Shown here one piece after another: positions 7,721 through 13,539 of a stretch of DNA of 22,509 nucleotides. Under the pieces are notes generated by a model. It made no database searches. It had not been told where the DNA came from and saw nothing but the letters and a program-made list of their open reading frames with translations. Made by a program: the position numbers and the translations under genes. The stretch covers positions 1-22,509 of the IMG/VR virus record IMGVR_UViG_3300043464_001401, one strand, 5' to 3'. The stretch is from a virus. The number at the start of each line of letters is the position of its first letter. Within the stretch, counting starts at the first letter, position 1.

Positions 7721-8754
7721 CTAAAAAACTGTCTCTCAATTTGATCCGCAACACGCTGCATCATAAATGGAGGCACGGACATGCCACAGAAATATCCAAT
7801 ATCTTGTTTCCCAAAAATATAATCATCAGGAAATGTTTGTATTCTTTTACATTCATCATCAGATAAAAATCTGTCAGAATTATAAAAAATATGTCTATTT
7901 GAAGCCGTCAATGTTTTGCATGGTTGATCTAAAATAATTCCTTTATTTGCAAAGAATTTTTCTTTTCCAAAATTTTTTATAGCCCATTTTACAACTTCAT
8001 CTGTATTATTTTGTGCCATCCATTGGCCTGCACCAATTAAACTTTTAGGCACTGATTTTGCATTTTGATTTATCAATCCATTAAAAGCATATTTTAATGA
8101 AATTTGATTTTCATTAAATTGAAGTTTAATTTTTTTACCTAACCTATTAGCAATAAAAAATGTCCGTTCCCTTTTTTGAGGGACCCCCATTGCTGCCGCG
8201 TTTAAAAGAAATAACTGACAATCATACCCAGCATCTCTAAATGCTGCAAAAATTTCTTTCACATAACCGCGAGCATTTCCTTGAATTAAACCCTTTACAT
8301 TTTCGGCCACTACAACTTTTGGCTGTAGTTTTTTTGCAATCGCAATAAAATCAAAAAACAAGTCATCAAGAACCTGTTCAGCCTGACCCTCTCTAAATTT
8401 CTTTTTTTCTCCCCAAGCCTTTTCTCTGCTTCCAGCCATTGAAAAACTTGAGCACGGCGGTGAGCCGTCAAGAATATCTAACTCAAATAATTCCTTTGGT
8501 AATTGGTCATCAGGAATATTTTTAAATTCTTGTACGCCCATTAGATAAGAATGCTTTGGATTATGATTTGCGCGGTAAATTTTCATCATTTCTGGGTCAA
8601 TTTCAACCCCGCCCAAGACCTCGTACCCAGCAAGTTTATAACCCATTGTAGAACCGCCGCCACAATGAAAGCATGAAAATACTTTTAAGCCATTTTTTGG
8701 AACGTCTTTAAGTTCTGTTAAATTCCATGGCCCAGTTTTTAGTTGAGCAACCAT
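7717..8754 (-). CDS. C5 cytosine-specific DNA methyltransferase
   Basis: A 345-aa protein with the ordered motifs of C5-MTases: motif I SCFHCGGGSTMGY (about 27-39), acidic VEID (50-53), catalytic GSPPCSSFS with Cys101, ENVKG (151-155) and QKRERTFFIA (193-202). A variable target-recognition region follows, then a C-terminal GMSVPP (about 324) in place of the usual GNSVPP. It probably methylates phage DNA against host restriction or marks packaging sites; no cognate endonuclease is nearby. Base composition is clearly more AT-rich than terL and portal, suggesting separate acquisition. It overlaps terL by 4 nt and the ParB-like gene by 1 nt. Confidence 0.9.
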   Translation of the reverse strand: MVAQLKTGPWNLTELKDVPKNGLKVFSCFHCGGGSTMGYKLAGYEVLGGVEIDPEMMKIYRANHNPKHSYLMGVQEFKNIPDDQLPKELFELDILDGSPPCSSFSMAGSREKAWGEKKKFREGQAEQVLDDLFFDFIAIAKKLQPKVVVAENVKGLIQGNARGYVKEIFAAFRDAGYDCQLFLLNAAAMGVPQKRERTFFIANRLGKKIKLQFNENQISLKYAFNGLINQNAKSVPKSLIGAGQWMAQNNTDEVVKWAIKNFGKEKFFANKGIILDQPCKTLTASNRHIFYNSDRFLSDDECKRIQTFPDDYIFGKQDIGYFCGMSVPPFMMQRVADQIERQFFR

Positions 8755-9254
8755 TATTCACCGTCAAATTCAAAGCCGCATTTTGGGCATTTATGATCAA
8801 AGTTTTGAAAAGCTTCTTCGCCGTATTCTTTTGATCCGTTTATTTCTTTAATAACGTCTGTTTCAAAAAGTTTTTGATATTCTTGATCATTAAAACCAAT
8901 TGTATCTAAATCCCACCCAGCGTCTTTTAACTCTGTCAGCGTATCACCCAACTGAACGTCATCCCATGCCGCCAGTTCTGCCGAGCGGTTGTCCTGGATC
9001 GCGTATGCCTTGGCGTCTTCGATTGATTTAAAACCGTCGTCGTTCACCCAAATCTCAGTCCATCCAAGACGCTTGGCGGCCTGTAGCGTACCGTTACCAG
9101 CGACGACCATGTCCGAGTAACAGACTATAGGCTTGCGCTGGCCGTGACGTTCTAGGCTGTCCATAATCGCCTTGATGTTGCGTTCGTCATGCTTACGTGC
9201 ATTAGCCGGATCAAATCGAAGTGAATCGATTGACACCATTTTTTTATTGCTCAT
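8754..9254 (-). CDS. ParB-like nuclease-domain protein with C-terminal zinc ribbon
   Basis: 166 aa. The N-terminal ~95 residues match the ParB/sulfiredoxin fold: SIDSLRFDPANARKHDERN, then QRKPIVCYSDMVVAGNGTLQAAKRLG, where the VVAGNGTL block is the hallmark. The C-terminus carries a CPKCGFEF zinc-ribbon half. Phages often pair such domains with a DNA methyltransferase, and here the two genes overlap by one base, so a joint role in DNA modification is likely. The 5' part has the composition of terS, and the 3' part (below about 8940) is AT-rich like the methyltransferase, suggesting a mosaic joint within this gene. Confidence 0.85.
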   Translation of the reverse strand: MSNKKMVSIDSLRFDPANARKHDERNIKAIMDSLERHGQRKPIVCYSDMVVAGNGTLQAAKRLGWTEIWVNDDGFKSIEDAKAYAIQDNRSAELAAWDDVQLGDTLTELKDAGWDLDTIGFNDQEYQKLFETDVIKEINGSKEYGEEAFQNFDHKCPKCGFEFDGE

Positions 9255-9627
9255 CTGTCAGTTCTTTAGGCTTAGGTTGATACGCCAAAACAATCGGAGC
9301 AATGTTCTCTGGCAGGTTCCAATTTTCTTTCATGCCCATGTAATTTTTCGATAGCCAAATCATCATAGGAACATTGCCACTCATGGCCTTCTTATACATC
9401 TCACGTCTTAGAGATGACTTACCGCCTTCAGCAGACTTTTTATAAAAGTCAGAGAAATGTTCGCCTAAATCACGCTGGCAAGCAGCTTCGAGTGTTTCAG
9501 GTGTTGTGTCAAAAATGTGGCAGATTTCATTTTGTGAGCATTGAACGTAAGCGGCTTGTTTGATTTTTTCCCAATCAAACGTCTTCGGTGGCCGCCCTAA
9601 AGCGCGACCTGTTGGCTTCCTTGCCAT
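9244..9627 (-). CDS. terS: Terminase small subunit
   Basis: The frame is open further upstream (to 9717), but the ATG at 9627 has GGGAG six bases before it and starts the conserved protein (MARKPTGRALGRPPK...), giving 127 aa. An N-terminal basic arm precedes a helix-turn-helix with CSQNEICHIFDTTPETLEAA, and the C-terminal half has MYKKAMSGNVPMMIWLSKN, a pattern common in small terminases that bind packaging sites and load TerL. It is the first gene of the packaging operon and overlaps the ParB-like gene by 11 nt. Two inverted repeats lie in its leader. Confidence 0.83.
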   Translation of the reverse strand: MARKPTGRALGRPPKTFDWEKIKQAAYVQCSQNEICHIFDTTPETLEAACQRDLGEHFSDFYKKSAEGGKSSLRREMYKKAMSGNVPMMIWLSKNYMGMKENWNLPENIAPIVLAYQPKPKELTDEQ

Positions 9628-9639
9628 ATTTATCTCCCT

Positions 9640-9674
9640 GGCTCTCAGAGCCGCGTGAGTTGCTTCACAGAAGC
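9640..9674 (-). promoter_or_regulatory. Two inverted repeats in the terS leader
   Basis: GGCTCT-C-AGAGCC (9640-9652) and GCTTC-ACA-GAAGC (9662-9674) are perfect dyads whose centres are 22 bp apart, about two helical turns. The first sits one base from the terS ribosome site (9634-9638). They could be paired operator sites or two short mRNA hairpins that modulate terS translation. Confidence 0.4.
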
Positions 9675-9702
9675 GGTTATTTGTCAACATTGTCTCAATT
9701 TT

Positions 9703-9730
9703 TTGGCTAACGCGCAAGCTGTGCTAAAAT
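9703..9730 (+). promoter_or_regulatory. Rightward promoter candidate
   Basis: TTGGCT (9703-9708), 16-bp spacer, and TAAAAT (9725-9730) preceded by TG-C, an extended -10. It points away from terS into the 9731-9969 region. The same TGCTA-type -10 occurs at 10285 and 16922. Confidence 0.5.
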
Positions 9731-9762
9731 GAGGCAACTGCACAATACCCACAGGGGACGCA

Positions 9763-9774
9763 TATCATATGATA
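9763..9774. promoter_or_regulatory. 12-bp perfect palindrome downstream of the promoter
   Basis: TATCATATGATA is a perfect dyad about 33 bp after the -10 box at 9725. Position and symmetry suit a repressor operator. A chance AT-rich palindrome cannot be excluded. Confidence 0.35.
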
Positions 9775-9855
9775 GCCATAAGCCCTAGTAAATTCAATGG
9801 CTTTGCTGTACTAATAAAATCAACAAGTTACAATAAACCATTATTAAATGCTTAA
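9769..9855 (+). CDS. Possible 28-aa leader peptide
   Basis: ATG at 9769 opens a 28-codon frame (starts MIAISPSKFN, ends at TAA 9853-9855) with AGGGG eleven bases upstream, following the promoter at 9703-9730. The spacing is long, the composition is unremarkable, and the start lies inside a palindrome, so it may be noise. It is recorded because nothing else explains this stretch. Confidence 0.2.
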   Translation: MIAISPSKFNGFAVLIKSTSYNKPLLNA

Positions 9856-9910
9856 AATCCTTAATAGTTCTATATGGTTATAAAATAAACTAAATTATTT
9901 TATTAAAATG

Positions 9911-9937
9911 CCGATAAGTGTATATAACACTGATCGG
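9911..9937. promoter_or_regulatory. 27-bp interrupted inverted repeat, operator candidate
   Basis: CCGAT-A-AGTGT-ATATA-ACACT-G-ATCGG: two nested arm pairs around a central ATATA. The centre doubles as a TATATA -10-like box (9921-9926), so a bound dimer would block transcription of the gene at 9970. It could also be a leader hairpin. The interval 9856-9910 is AT-rich with no other structure noted. Confidence 0.5.
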
Positions 9938-9969
9938 GAATGACCCCGACAATAACCAAGGAGCAACTT

Positions 9970-10206
9970 ATGGACGCCATCAGCAAAATTAAATCGGACC
10001 TAATGATTTTACACAACATTGAGTTTGATCAACAAAACGTAGCTAAATTGAAAACGACTATTGGATTGTCAAACGGATTTGATTTTAGGCCAGAGCTAAG
10101 GATTACCAAGTTATCCGGAGGATTTCAGGCAGCTATATGGGTTGGAAATAATCAAGTCGGAATCGCTAGATACTACAAAGAAGACGGAACTCTAAGCGGA
10201 TTTTAA
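9970..10206 (+). CDS. Small hypothetical protein, 78 aa
   Basis: An earlier in-frame ATG exists at 9940, but AAGGAG with a six-base spacer precedes the ATG at 9970, so that start is preferred (MDAISKIKSD...). The product has an N-terminal helix (residues about 2-30), then beta-strands including FRPELRITKL and FQAAIWVGNNQVGIARYY. It is soluble, with no membrane segment and no recognised family. It is monocistronic: a palindrome-overlapped promoter region lies upstream and a strong terminator 40 nt downstream. This isolated, regulated unit between late and early blocks suggests an early or regulatory protein, by inference only. Confidence 0.7.
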   Translation: MDAISKIKSDLMILHNIEFDQQNVAKLKTTIGLSNGFDFRPELRITKLSGGFQAAIWVGNNQVGIARYYKEDGTLSGF

Positions 10207-10246
10207 TTTTAAATAAAGGCATAGAATTATAGAATACCAAGACTAG

Positions 10247-10268
10247 CCCACCTTCCGGTGGGTTTTTT
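10247..10268 (+). terminator. Rho-independent terminator
   Basis: CCCACC-TTCC-GGTGGG is a perfect six-pair GC-rich stem followed directly by six T. It ends the transcript of the 78-aa gene 40 nt downstream of its stop. Confidence 0.9.
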
Positions 10269-10284
10269 ATTTGCAGCTCCTCTG

Positions 10285-10293
10285 TGCTATCAT
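10285..10293 (+). promoter_or_regulatory. Extended -10 promoter candidate
   Basis: TGC-TATCAT, an extended -10 right after the terminator and 27 bp before the phosphoesterase ATG. The -35 region is weak, which an extended -10 tolerates. It resembles TGCTATAAT at 16922 and TGCTAAAAT at 9722. Confidence 0.45.
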
Positions 10294-10319
10294 TAAGCAA
10301 TCATACACGGAGGCCCGCC

Positions 10320-11057
10320 ATGAAGACGTACCTCGTGCTACCTGACTTACATTTTCCGTTCCACTGCCCAAAGTTTGTGCGGCTTGCTACCAAGATCATC
10401 AAAGAATTTCAACCGGAGGGGCTTATCCAACTTGGCGACGCCATCGATGCCTTTCAAATAAGCACATACAGCAAAGACCCCGCAAGACGAAACACCCTTA
10501 AGGAAGACATCGAAGACTACAAGCTGCAACTCAACGAATGGAGTCGTCATCTAAAACGCGGCGCTGCAATTCATTTACTCGAAGGCAATCACGAACACCG
10601 TTTAAAACGGTTTATAGCGTCACAGGCGCGAGATCTTCACGGATTGATACCAGACTGGCCAACACTACTTGGAATCGATTTGAGGACCAAATGCGGCCAT
10701 CACAAGTGGCATTGGCATCCTTACACAAAATGGGACTCATGTCATATAGGTGATTGTATATTATTACATGGATTCTATTACAATCAACACACCGCTATGA
10801 CCATGCTTGCAAAATACAAGTGCAATACGATTGCTGGCCATACCCACAGGGTTCAGTATGTCACGGACGGTGTGCACTACGCAGCGACTCTTGGCCATGG
10901 GTCAAACGAGATTGAGACGGCACACAATCCAGTTCCTACAGGCTGGCAACAGGCCATGGGTTTACTGAGAGTTGATCATGCCGGGAAAACCAACTTTGAG
11001 ATTCTCATTGTGAAAGCCGGAAGGACGGTCATAAATGGCAAGCAAATCTCCGTTTAA
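10320..11057 (+). CDS. Calcineurin-like metallophosphoesterase
   Basis: 245 aa from the ATG at 10320, which has GGAGG six bases upstream (an in-frame GTG at 10284 is less likely). All family motifs are present: DLH (9-11), GDAID (39-43), GNHE (89-92), LLHG and GHTH near residues 148 and 174. These ligate two metal ions for phosphoester hydrolysis. Phage members are often annotated as DNA-repair-like or protein phosphatases; the substrate cannot be told. It is cytoplasmic, with no signal peptide. Its 3' end overlaps the HExxH gene by 23 nt, so the two are co-transcribed from the promoter at 10285. Confidence 0.88.
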   Translation: MKTYLVLPDLHFPFHCPKFVRLATKIIKEFQPEGLIQLGDAIDAFQISTYSKDPARRNTLKEDIEDYKLQLNEWSRHLKRGAAIHLLEGNHEHRLKRFIASQARDLHGLIPDWPTLLGIDLRTKCGHHKWHWHPYTKWDSCHIGDCILLHGFYYNQHTAMTMLAKYKCNTIAGHTHRVQYVTDGVHYAATLGHGSNEIETAHNPVPTGWQQAMGLLRVDHAGKTNFEILIVKAGRTVINGKQISV

Positions 11058-11340
11058 CAGGCCACGTCCTCCGAGAGTCGTTCATATCTGCGGCCAGCGG
11101 CTTAAGGTAAAAGTCGTGCCTTATCTTGAGGCAGATGGCTGTGAGCTCGTTGGCGCGTTCAATGGCGAAACTAAAACCATTTTCCTCACGAAAGGTTGTG
11201 ACTGGAAGCCCGTGCTCCTGCATGAGCTTACACACGCGATCTTCTGCTTCACAGGCGCCGGAGAAGGTCTGACGATGACACGCGAGGAACAATTGTGCCT
11301 TGCGATTGAACACGCTCTCGCTCCCTTGCTTTTTTCTTAG
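11035..11340 (+). CDS. HExxH putative metallopeptidase
   Basis: A 101-aa protein with the zinc-protease signature HELTH (residues 63-67) in a helix, preceded by an AFNGETKTIFL strand pair. Glu at 84/85 or 92 could be the third zinc ligand. This compact layout is common in small phage peptidases of the SprT/ImmA-like gluzincin type. The substrate is unknown; proteins controlling the host or a repressor are usual guesses. It is coupled to the phosphoesterase by a 23-nt overlap. Its last 92 nt overlap, tail to tail, a minus-strand zinc-ribbon gene. Confidence 0.72.
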   Translation: MASKSPFNRPRPPRVVHICGQRLKVKVVPYLEADGCELVGAFNGETKTIFLTKGCDWKPVLLHELTHAIFCFTGAGEGLTMTREEQLCLAIEHALAPLLFS

Positions 11341-11536
11341 AGTCTTTGCGTGCTCCAACGATTGTCATCAGTTCAAGACTCGGACAACTTGGGCAACGTT
11401 CAATGTCAATGAACCCTGCTACCTTTGTTTTTCCCCAGCGCTTTTGACAGTGAGGACAAACGCTGCCGTACTTCGCAGGGTCATTTTGCCGGTAGATGTG
11501 ATGGCATACGTCGGATTTTCTAAAACTTGTTCCCAT
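11249..11536 (-). CDS. Small zinc-ribbon hypothetical protein, 95 aa
   Basis: Residues about 26-52 carry two Cys pairs, VCPHC and CPSC, spaced like a zinc ribbon. The C-terminal ~35 residues are strongly basic (Lys/Arg-rich), suggesting nucleic-acid binding. It follows the 109-aa gene by 12 nt on the same strand, with only a weak ribosome site (GAAAG). The last 92 nt are antisense to the HExxH gene, so the basic tail could be partly a shadow of that gene. No family is recognised. Confidence 0.5.
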   Translation of the reverse strand: MGTSFRKSDVCHHIYRQNDPAKYGSVCPHCQKRWGKTKVAGFIDIERCPSCPSLELMTIVGARKDSKKKARERERVQSQGTIVPRVSSSDLLRRL

Positions 11537-11548
11537 TTTTTATAGCTT

Positions 11549-11878
11549 TCAATCTAAATCAATTTCATCCTCTAAGCTGTTTTTTAACCTGATAACCTCA
11601 TCACGTTTTTTCTCTTTTCCCAAAACTCTTTCGGCATCTGAGTCAAGAAATAACAAACCAGATAACAGTAGTTTCCTTTCTATTCTATATGTCTTTTTAT
11701 TATCTTCATCTATTTCTAATAAGATATAAAAATAATCATCTGGCATTCCTCCCTCATAACAACATATTTCTAAAGTTTCATTAGAGTATATTGTTTGACT
11801 ATCATTACATTCAGTAATTAATTCAGATTCTAGTTTTAAAATTGGAAATCTAATTTTTATGTCTTCATGTCCACTCAT
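11549..11878 (-). CDS. Hypothetical protein, 109 aa
   Basis: A soluble acidic protein. It starts MSGHEDIKIRF, has a beta-rich first half with a CCYEGG turn, a strand FYILLEIDED, and a C-terminal helix pair rich in Lys/Glu ending EDEIDLD. No family is recognised. The coding sequence is AT-rich like its upstream neighbour and unlike the phosphoesterase block, so these small minus-strand genes may be a separately acquired cargo cassette. The ribosome site is weak (GAGG about 11 bases away). Confidence 0.6.
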   Translation of the reverse strand: MSGHEDIKIRFPILKLESELITECNDSQTIYSNETLEICCYEGGMPDDYFYILLEIDEDNKKTYRIERKLLLSGLLFLDSDAERVLGKEKKRDEVIRLKNSLEDEIDLD

Positions 11879-11884
11879 TTTAAA

Positions 11885-12088
11885 TTAAACCTCTATTTCA
11901 ATATTTTTAGTAATAGCCCAATTATTCATAATATCGAAAAACATGCTCCAGTTCTGTTTATTTATGTTGCACATAATAGTCATTATAGGGATGTCTACCT
12001 CAAACAAAGTTACATAACTTCCAACGTAGTTTTTAATACAATAATCTAAAAACATAGATTCAGCTTGTTCTAGTGAAACCTTTGTCAT
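11885..12088 (-). CDS. Hypothetical protein, 67 aa
   Basis: The ATG at 12088 is preferred over an in-frame GTG six bases upstream because GAAAGG lies five bases before it. The product (MTKVSLEQAE...) has an N-terminal helix, a YVTLFEVDIPIMTIMCNI strand pair and a short C-terminal helix-strand. No family is recognised. It is the first gene of a three-gene leftward unit, with a promoter candidate at 12121-12149. Its ribosome site partly overlaps a CACC/GGTG dyad (12092-12105). Confidence 0.6.
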   Translation of the reverse strand: MTKVSLEQAESMFLDYCIKNYVGSYVTLFEVDIPIMTIMCNINKQNWSMFFDIMNNWAITKNIEIEV

Positions 12089-12120
12089 ACGCACCTTTCA
12101 CGGTGTTAATGGTTGAAAGT

Positions 12121-12149
12121 TATTTATTTTTTCCGCTCGAAAAAGTAAA
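12121..12149 (-). promoter_or_regulatory. Leftward promoter candidate for 12088-11249
   Basis: On the minus strand TTTACT (12144-12149), a 17-bp spacer and TAAATA (12121-12126). It lies 33 bp before the ATG at 12088 and diverges from the structured RNA region. The match is moderate in AT-rich DNA. Confidence 0.4.
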
Positions 12150-12155
12150 CTAAAA

Positions 12156-12609
12156 AAAGGCGAGTAACCCAAAAGCCTTTAAACTGGGTAGACAAAATAA
12201 AATCTGTTTTTGTCATCGCGCCGAAAGACGGCAACAGTTGAGCGTGCTACCAAAGCGGCACGAGTTTCGTGGACGGAGTGAGTAACTAGACTGGTAGAGG
12301 TACCACCTAGCGAAGGGGGCCGAGAAGCGGACTAATTGCCTGAGAGAAAACAGGCGACTTATTCAAACCAATCCTGTTACAGGGCTGGGAGTTCTGAGAA
12401 GTCAGAGCTGGTTTTAGGTAAGTTACTGAGTCTGATCAATGGGCCTGCCGGCGGCTACCTTGCTGCCTAGCGGCAGCCCAATACTCTACCGCAGTAAATC
12501 AGATTGAGTTATTTACCTACAACTAACGGAATGAATATGATTGATGGCTATACGGGCCTAGCTATTCCTCTGCGGATCTCTGCAGGTAAGTAAGGGAATA
12601 TAAAACCCT
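12156..12609 (+). ncRNA. Candidate large structured RNA of unknown class
   Basis: No credible gene lies in this stretch, but it contains consecutive and nested helices. These include an H-type pseudoknot (12156-12189), hairpin 12191-12214, GCCG/CGGC (12220-12232), CTAG+TGGTA capped by GAGG (12286-12310), GCCTG/CAGGC (12338-12355) and a three-way junction closed by AAACCA/TGGTTT (12365-12414) with a TCTGA-GAAG-TCAGA arm. A 21-bp long-range stem follows (12416-12436 with 12498-12518, two mismatches) enclosing TGGG-C-CTGCCG/CGGCAGCCCA (12440-12480). At least five pairs are G-U when read as plus-strand RNA and would be A-C on the other strand, which supports this orientation. It may be an independent RNA or the leader of the gene at 12636. 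It does not match tRNA, tmRNA or RNase P hallmarks. Exact ends are uncertain. Confidence 0.7.
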
Positions 12610-12635
12610 GGTATGCTTTACTTTGGAGGATTCAT

Positions 12636-13004
12636 ATGCCACTAGAAAAACCAGAAGAATATTGCATTTTATGCAAGGATTATGTGAAAGGTGACAAAGT
12701 TGCTTTTGAAGTGAAAGTGAAATCACCTGTGGATGGTGGCGCATCTACATGGTGGCAACTTGGAACAATCTGCGGAAGCAATGAAAGAACTTTCTTTTAC
12801 GAAACCGAATCAGGAAGGTTAGAGCCTGTTGAAAATTGTTCTGTTGCTTATCGACTTCCTTGGGCTGATGAACTTGTCCGCAACCTGCTTTCAAAAATAT
12901 ATTTGAAGAAAAAATATAAATTTAAACTTCCAAAAAGCTACGCTGCGGAATATTGCCGGTTAATATCACGCAATAAAGATAAGCCAACTTACCAATGGCG
13001 TTAA
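12636..13004 (+). CDS. Hypothetical protein with CxxC, 122 aa
   Basis: The ATG at 12636 has a strong ribosome site (GGAGG, six bases). The product begins MPLEKPEEYCILCKDYVKG: a CxxC pair at residues 10-13 and a further Cys near 45 could bind metal. A strand VAFEVKVKSP and an STWWQLGT segment follow, then a basic C-terminal helix region (IYLKKKYKFKL). No family is recognised. It lies directly downstream of the structured RNA region, so it may be controlled by it. It converges with the endolysin gene, 30 nt away. Confidence 0.7.
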   Translation: MPLEKPEEYCILCKDYVKGDKVAFEVKVKSPVDGGASTWWQLGTICGSNERTFFYETESGRLEPVENCSVAYRLPWADELVRNLLSKIYLKKKYKFKLPKSYAAEYCRLISRNKDKPTYQWR

Positions 13005-13034
13005 AATTGCAAACTTGTTGCTTCAAAGAAAAGG

Positions 13035-13490
13035 TTACATACTACTTTCAACGATGGACCAGAGTGTTAGCAAACCCTGTTCCTTGGCTATTTTCTGGGC
13101 TTTTTGGGTGCTCAGTCCACCTGTGATCTGAAAGTGTGGGCGCTCAAACTTTAAGCTACTAAACCCGTGACTGATCATTATTTGTTCAATCCTATCGTAA
13201 TCAATAGACCAATCCCACTTGCCGTTAGTCTTACCCACGATATCCCCTGCGAGGCCGTATTGGTGCCACGACTGGCCTGCTTTCGCGTGAGTAATGATCT
13301 TACCAGGCTCGGTCCTTCCCTGCGCATATAGTTGATTCTGGCGCGTTTCAGAGCGATATCCCTCAAACAACTCAACCTGATACCCCTCAGCTTGACATTG
13401 TGACAATGCTGTGCGTAATTTTTGAGCAAAGAAGGGTGCAAGGTCATCAAAATTTCTGTTGATTAACTGTTTACTTTTTTGTGATTGCAT
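13035..13490 (-). CDS. Endolysin, M15 L-Ala-D-Glu / D-Ala peptidase type
   Basis: 151 aa from the ATG at 13490, which has GGGAG nine bases upstream (the longer frame to 13520 adds an unlikely N-terminus). The M15 fold signature is clear: EGYRSETRQNQLYAQGRT (43-60), SWHQYGLAGDIV with zinc ligands His76 and Asp83, and ERPHFQI with His119. Enzymes of this type cleave the peptide stem of peptidoglycan and release progeny. There is no signal peptide or membrane segment, so export would need a holin. It stands alone on the minus strand, between plus-strand genes. Confidence 0.9.
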   Translation of the reverse strand: MQSQKSKQLINRNFDDLAPFFAQKLRTALSQCQAEGYQVELFEGYRSETRQNQLYAQGRTEPGKIITHAKAGQSWHQYGLAGDIVGKTNGKWDWSIDYDRIEQIMISHGFSSLKFERPHFQITGGLSTQKAQKIAKEQGLLTLWSIVESSM

Positions 13491-13539
13491 TATAAAAGAC
13501 TCCCACAAAATGCTAACCAATTACACAGGAGTGACATGA

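Noticed and set aside
9940-9969. Upstream ATG at 9940 as the start of the 78-aa gene
   Set aside because: It lies two bases after a palindrome with no proper spacing to a ribosome site, whereas 9970 has AAGGAG at six bases.
11029-11358. 109-codon minus-strand frame opposite the HExxH gene
   Set aside because: It covers the whole HExxH gene antisense with no motif or ribosome site; only the zinc-ribbon frame at 11249-11536 has its own support.
12200-12620. Group I/II intron, tmRNA, RNase P or tRNA-like RNA as identity of the structured region
   Set aside because: I found no group II domain V, no group I P7/P3 core, no tmRNA TTCGA-tRNA-like end or CCA, and no RNase P conserved blocks. The class remains open.
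13489-13494. TATAAT on the minus strand as the endolysin promoter
   Set aside because: It overlaps the ATG at 13488-13490, so transcription would begin inside the gene; the GGGAG ribosome site lies upstream of it. It is a chance match.
13509-13517. TGCTAACCA as a fourth extended -10 promoter
   Set aside because: The hexamer TAACCA matches the -10 consensus poorly, unlike the other three copies of the TGCTA motif.
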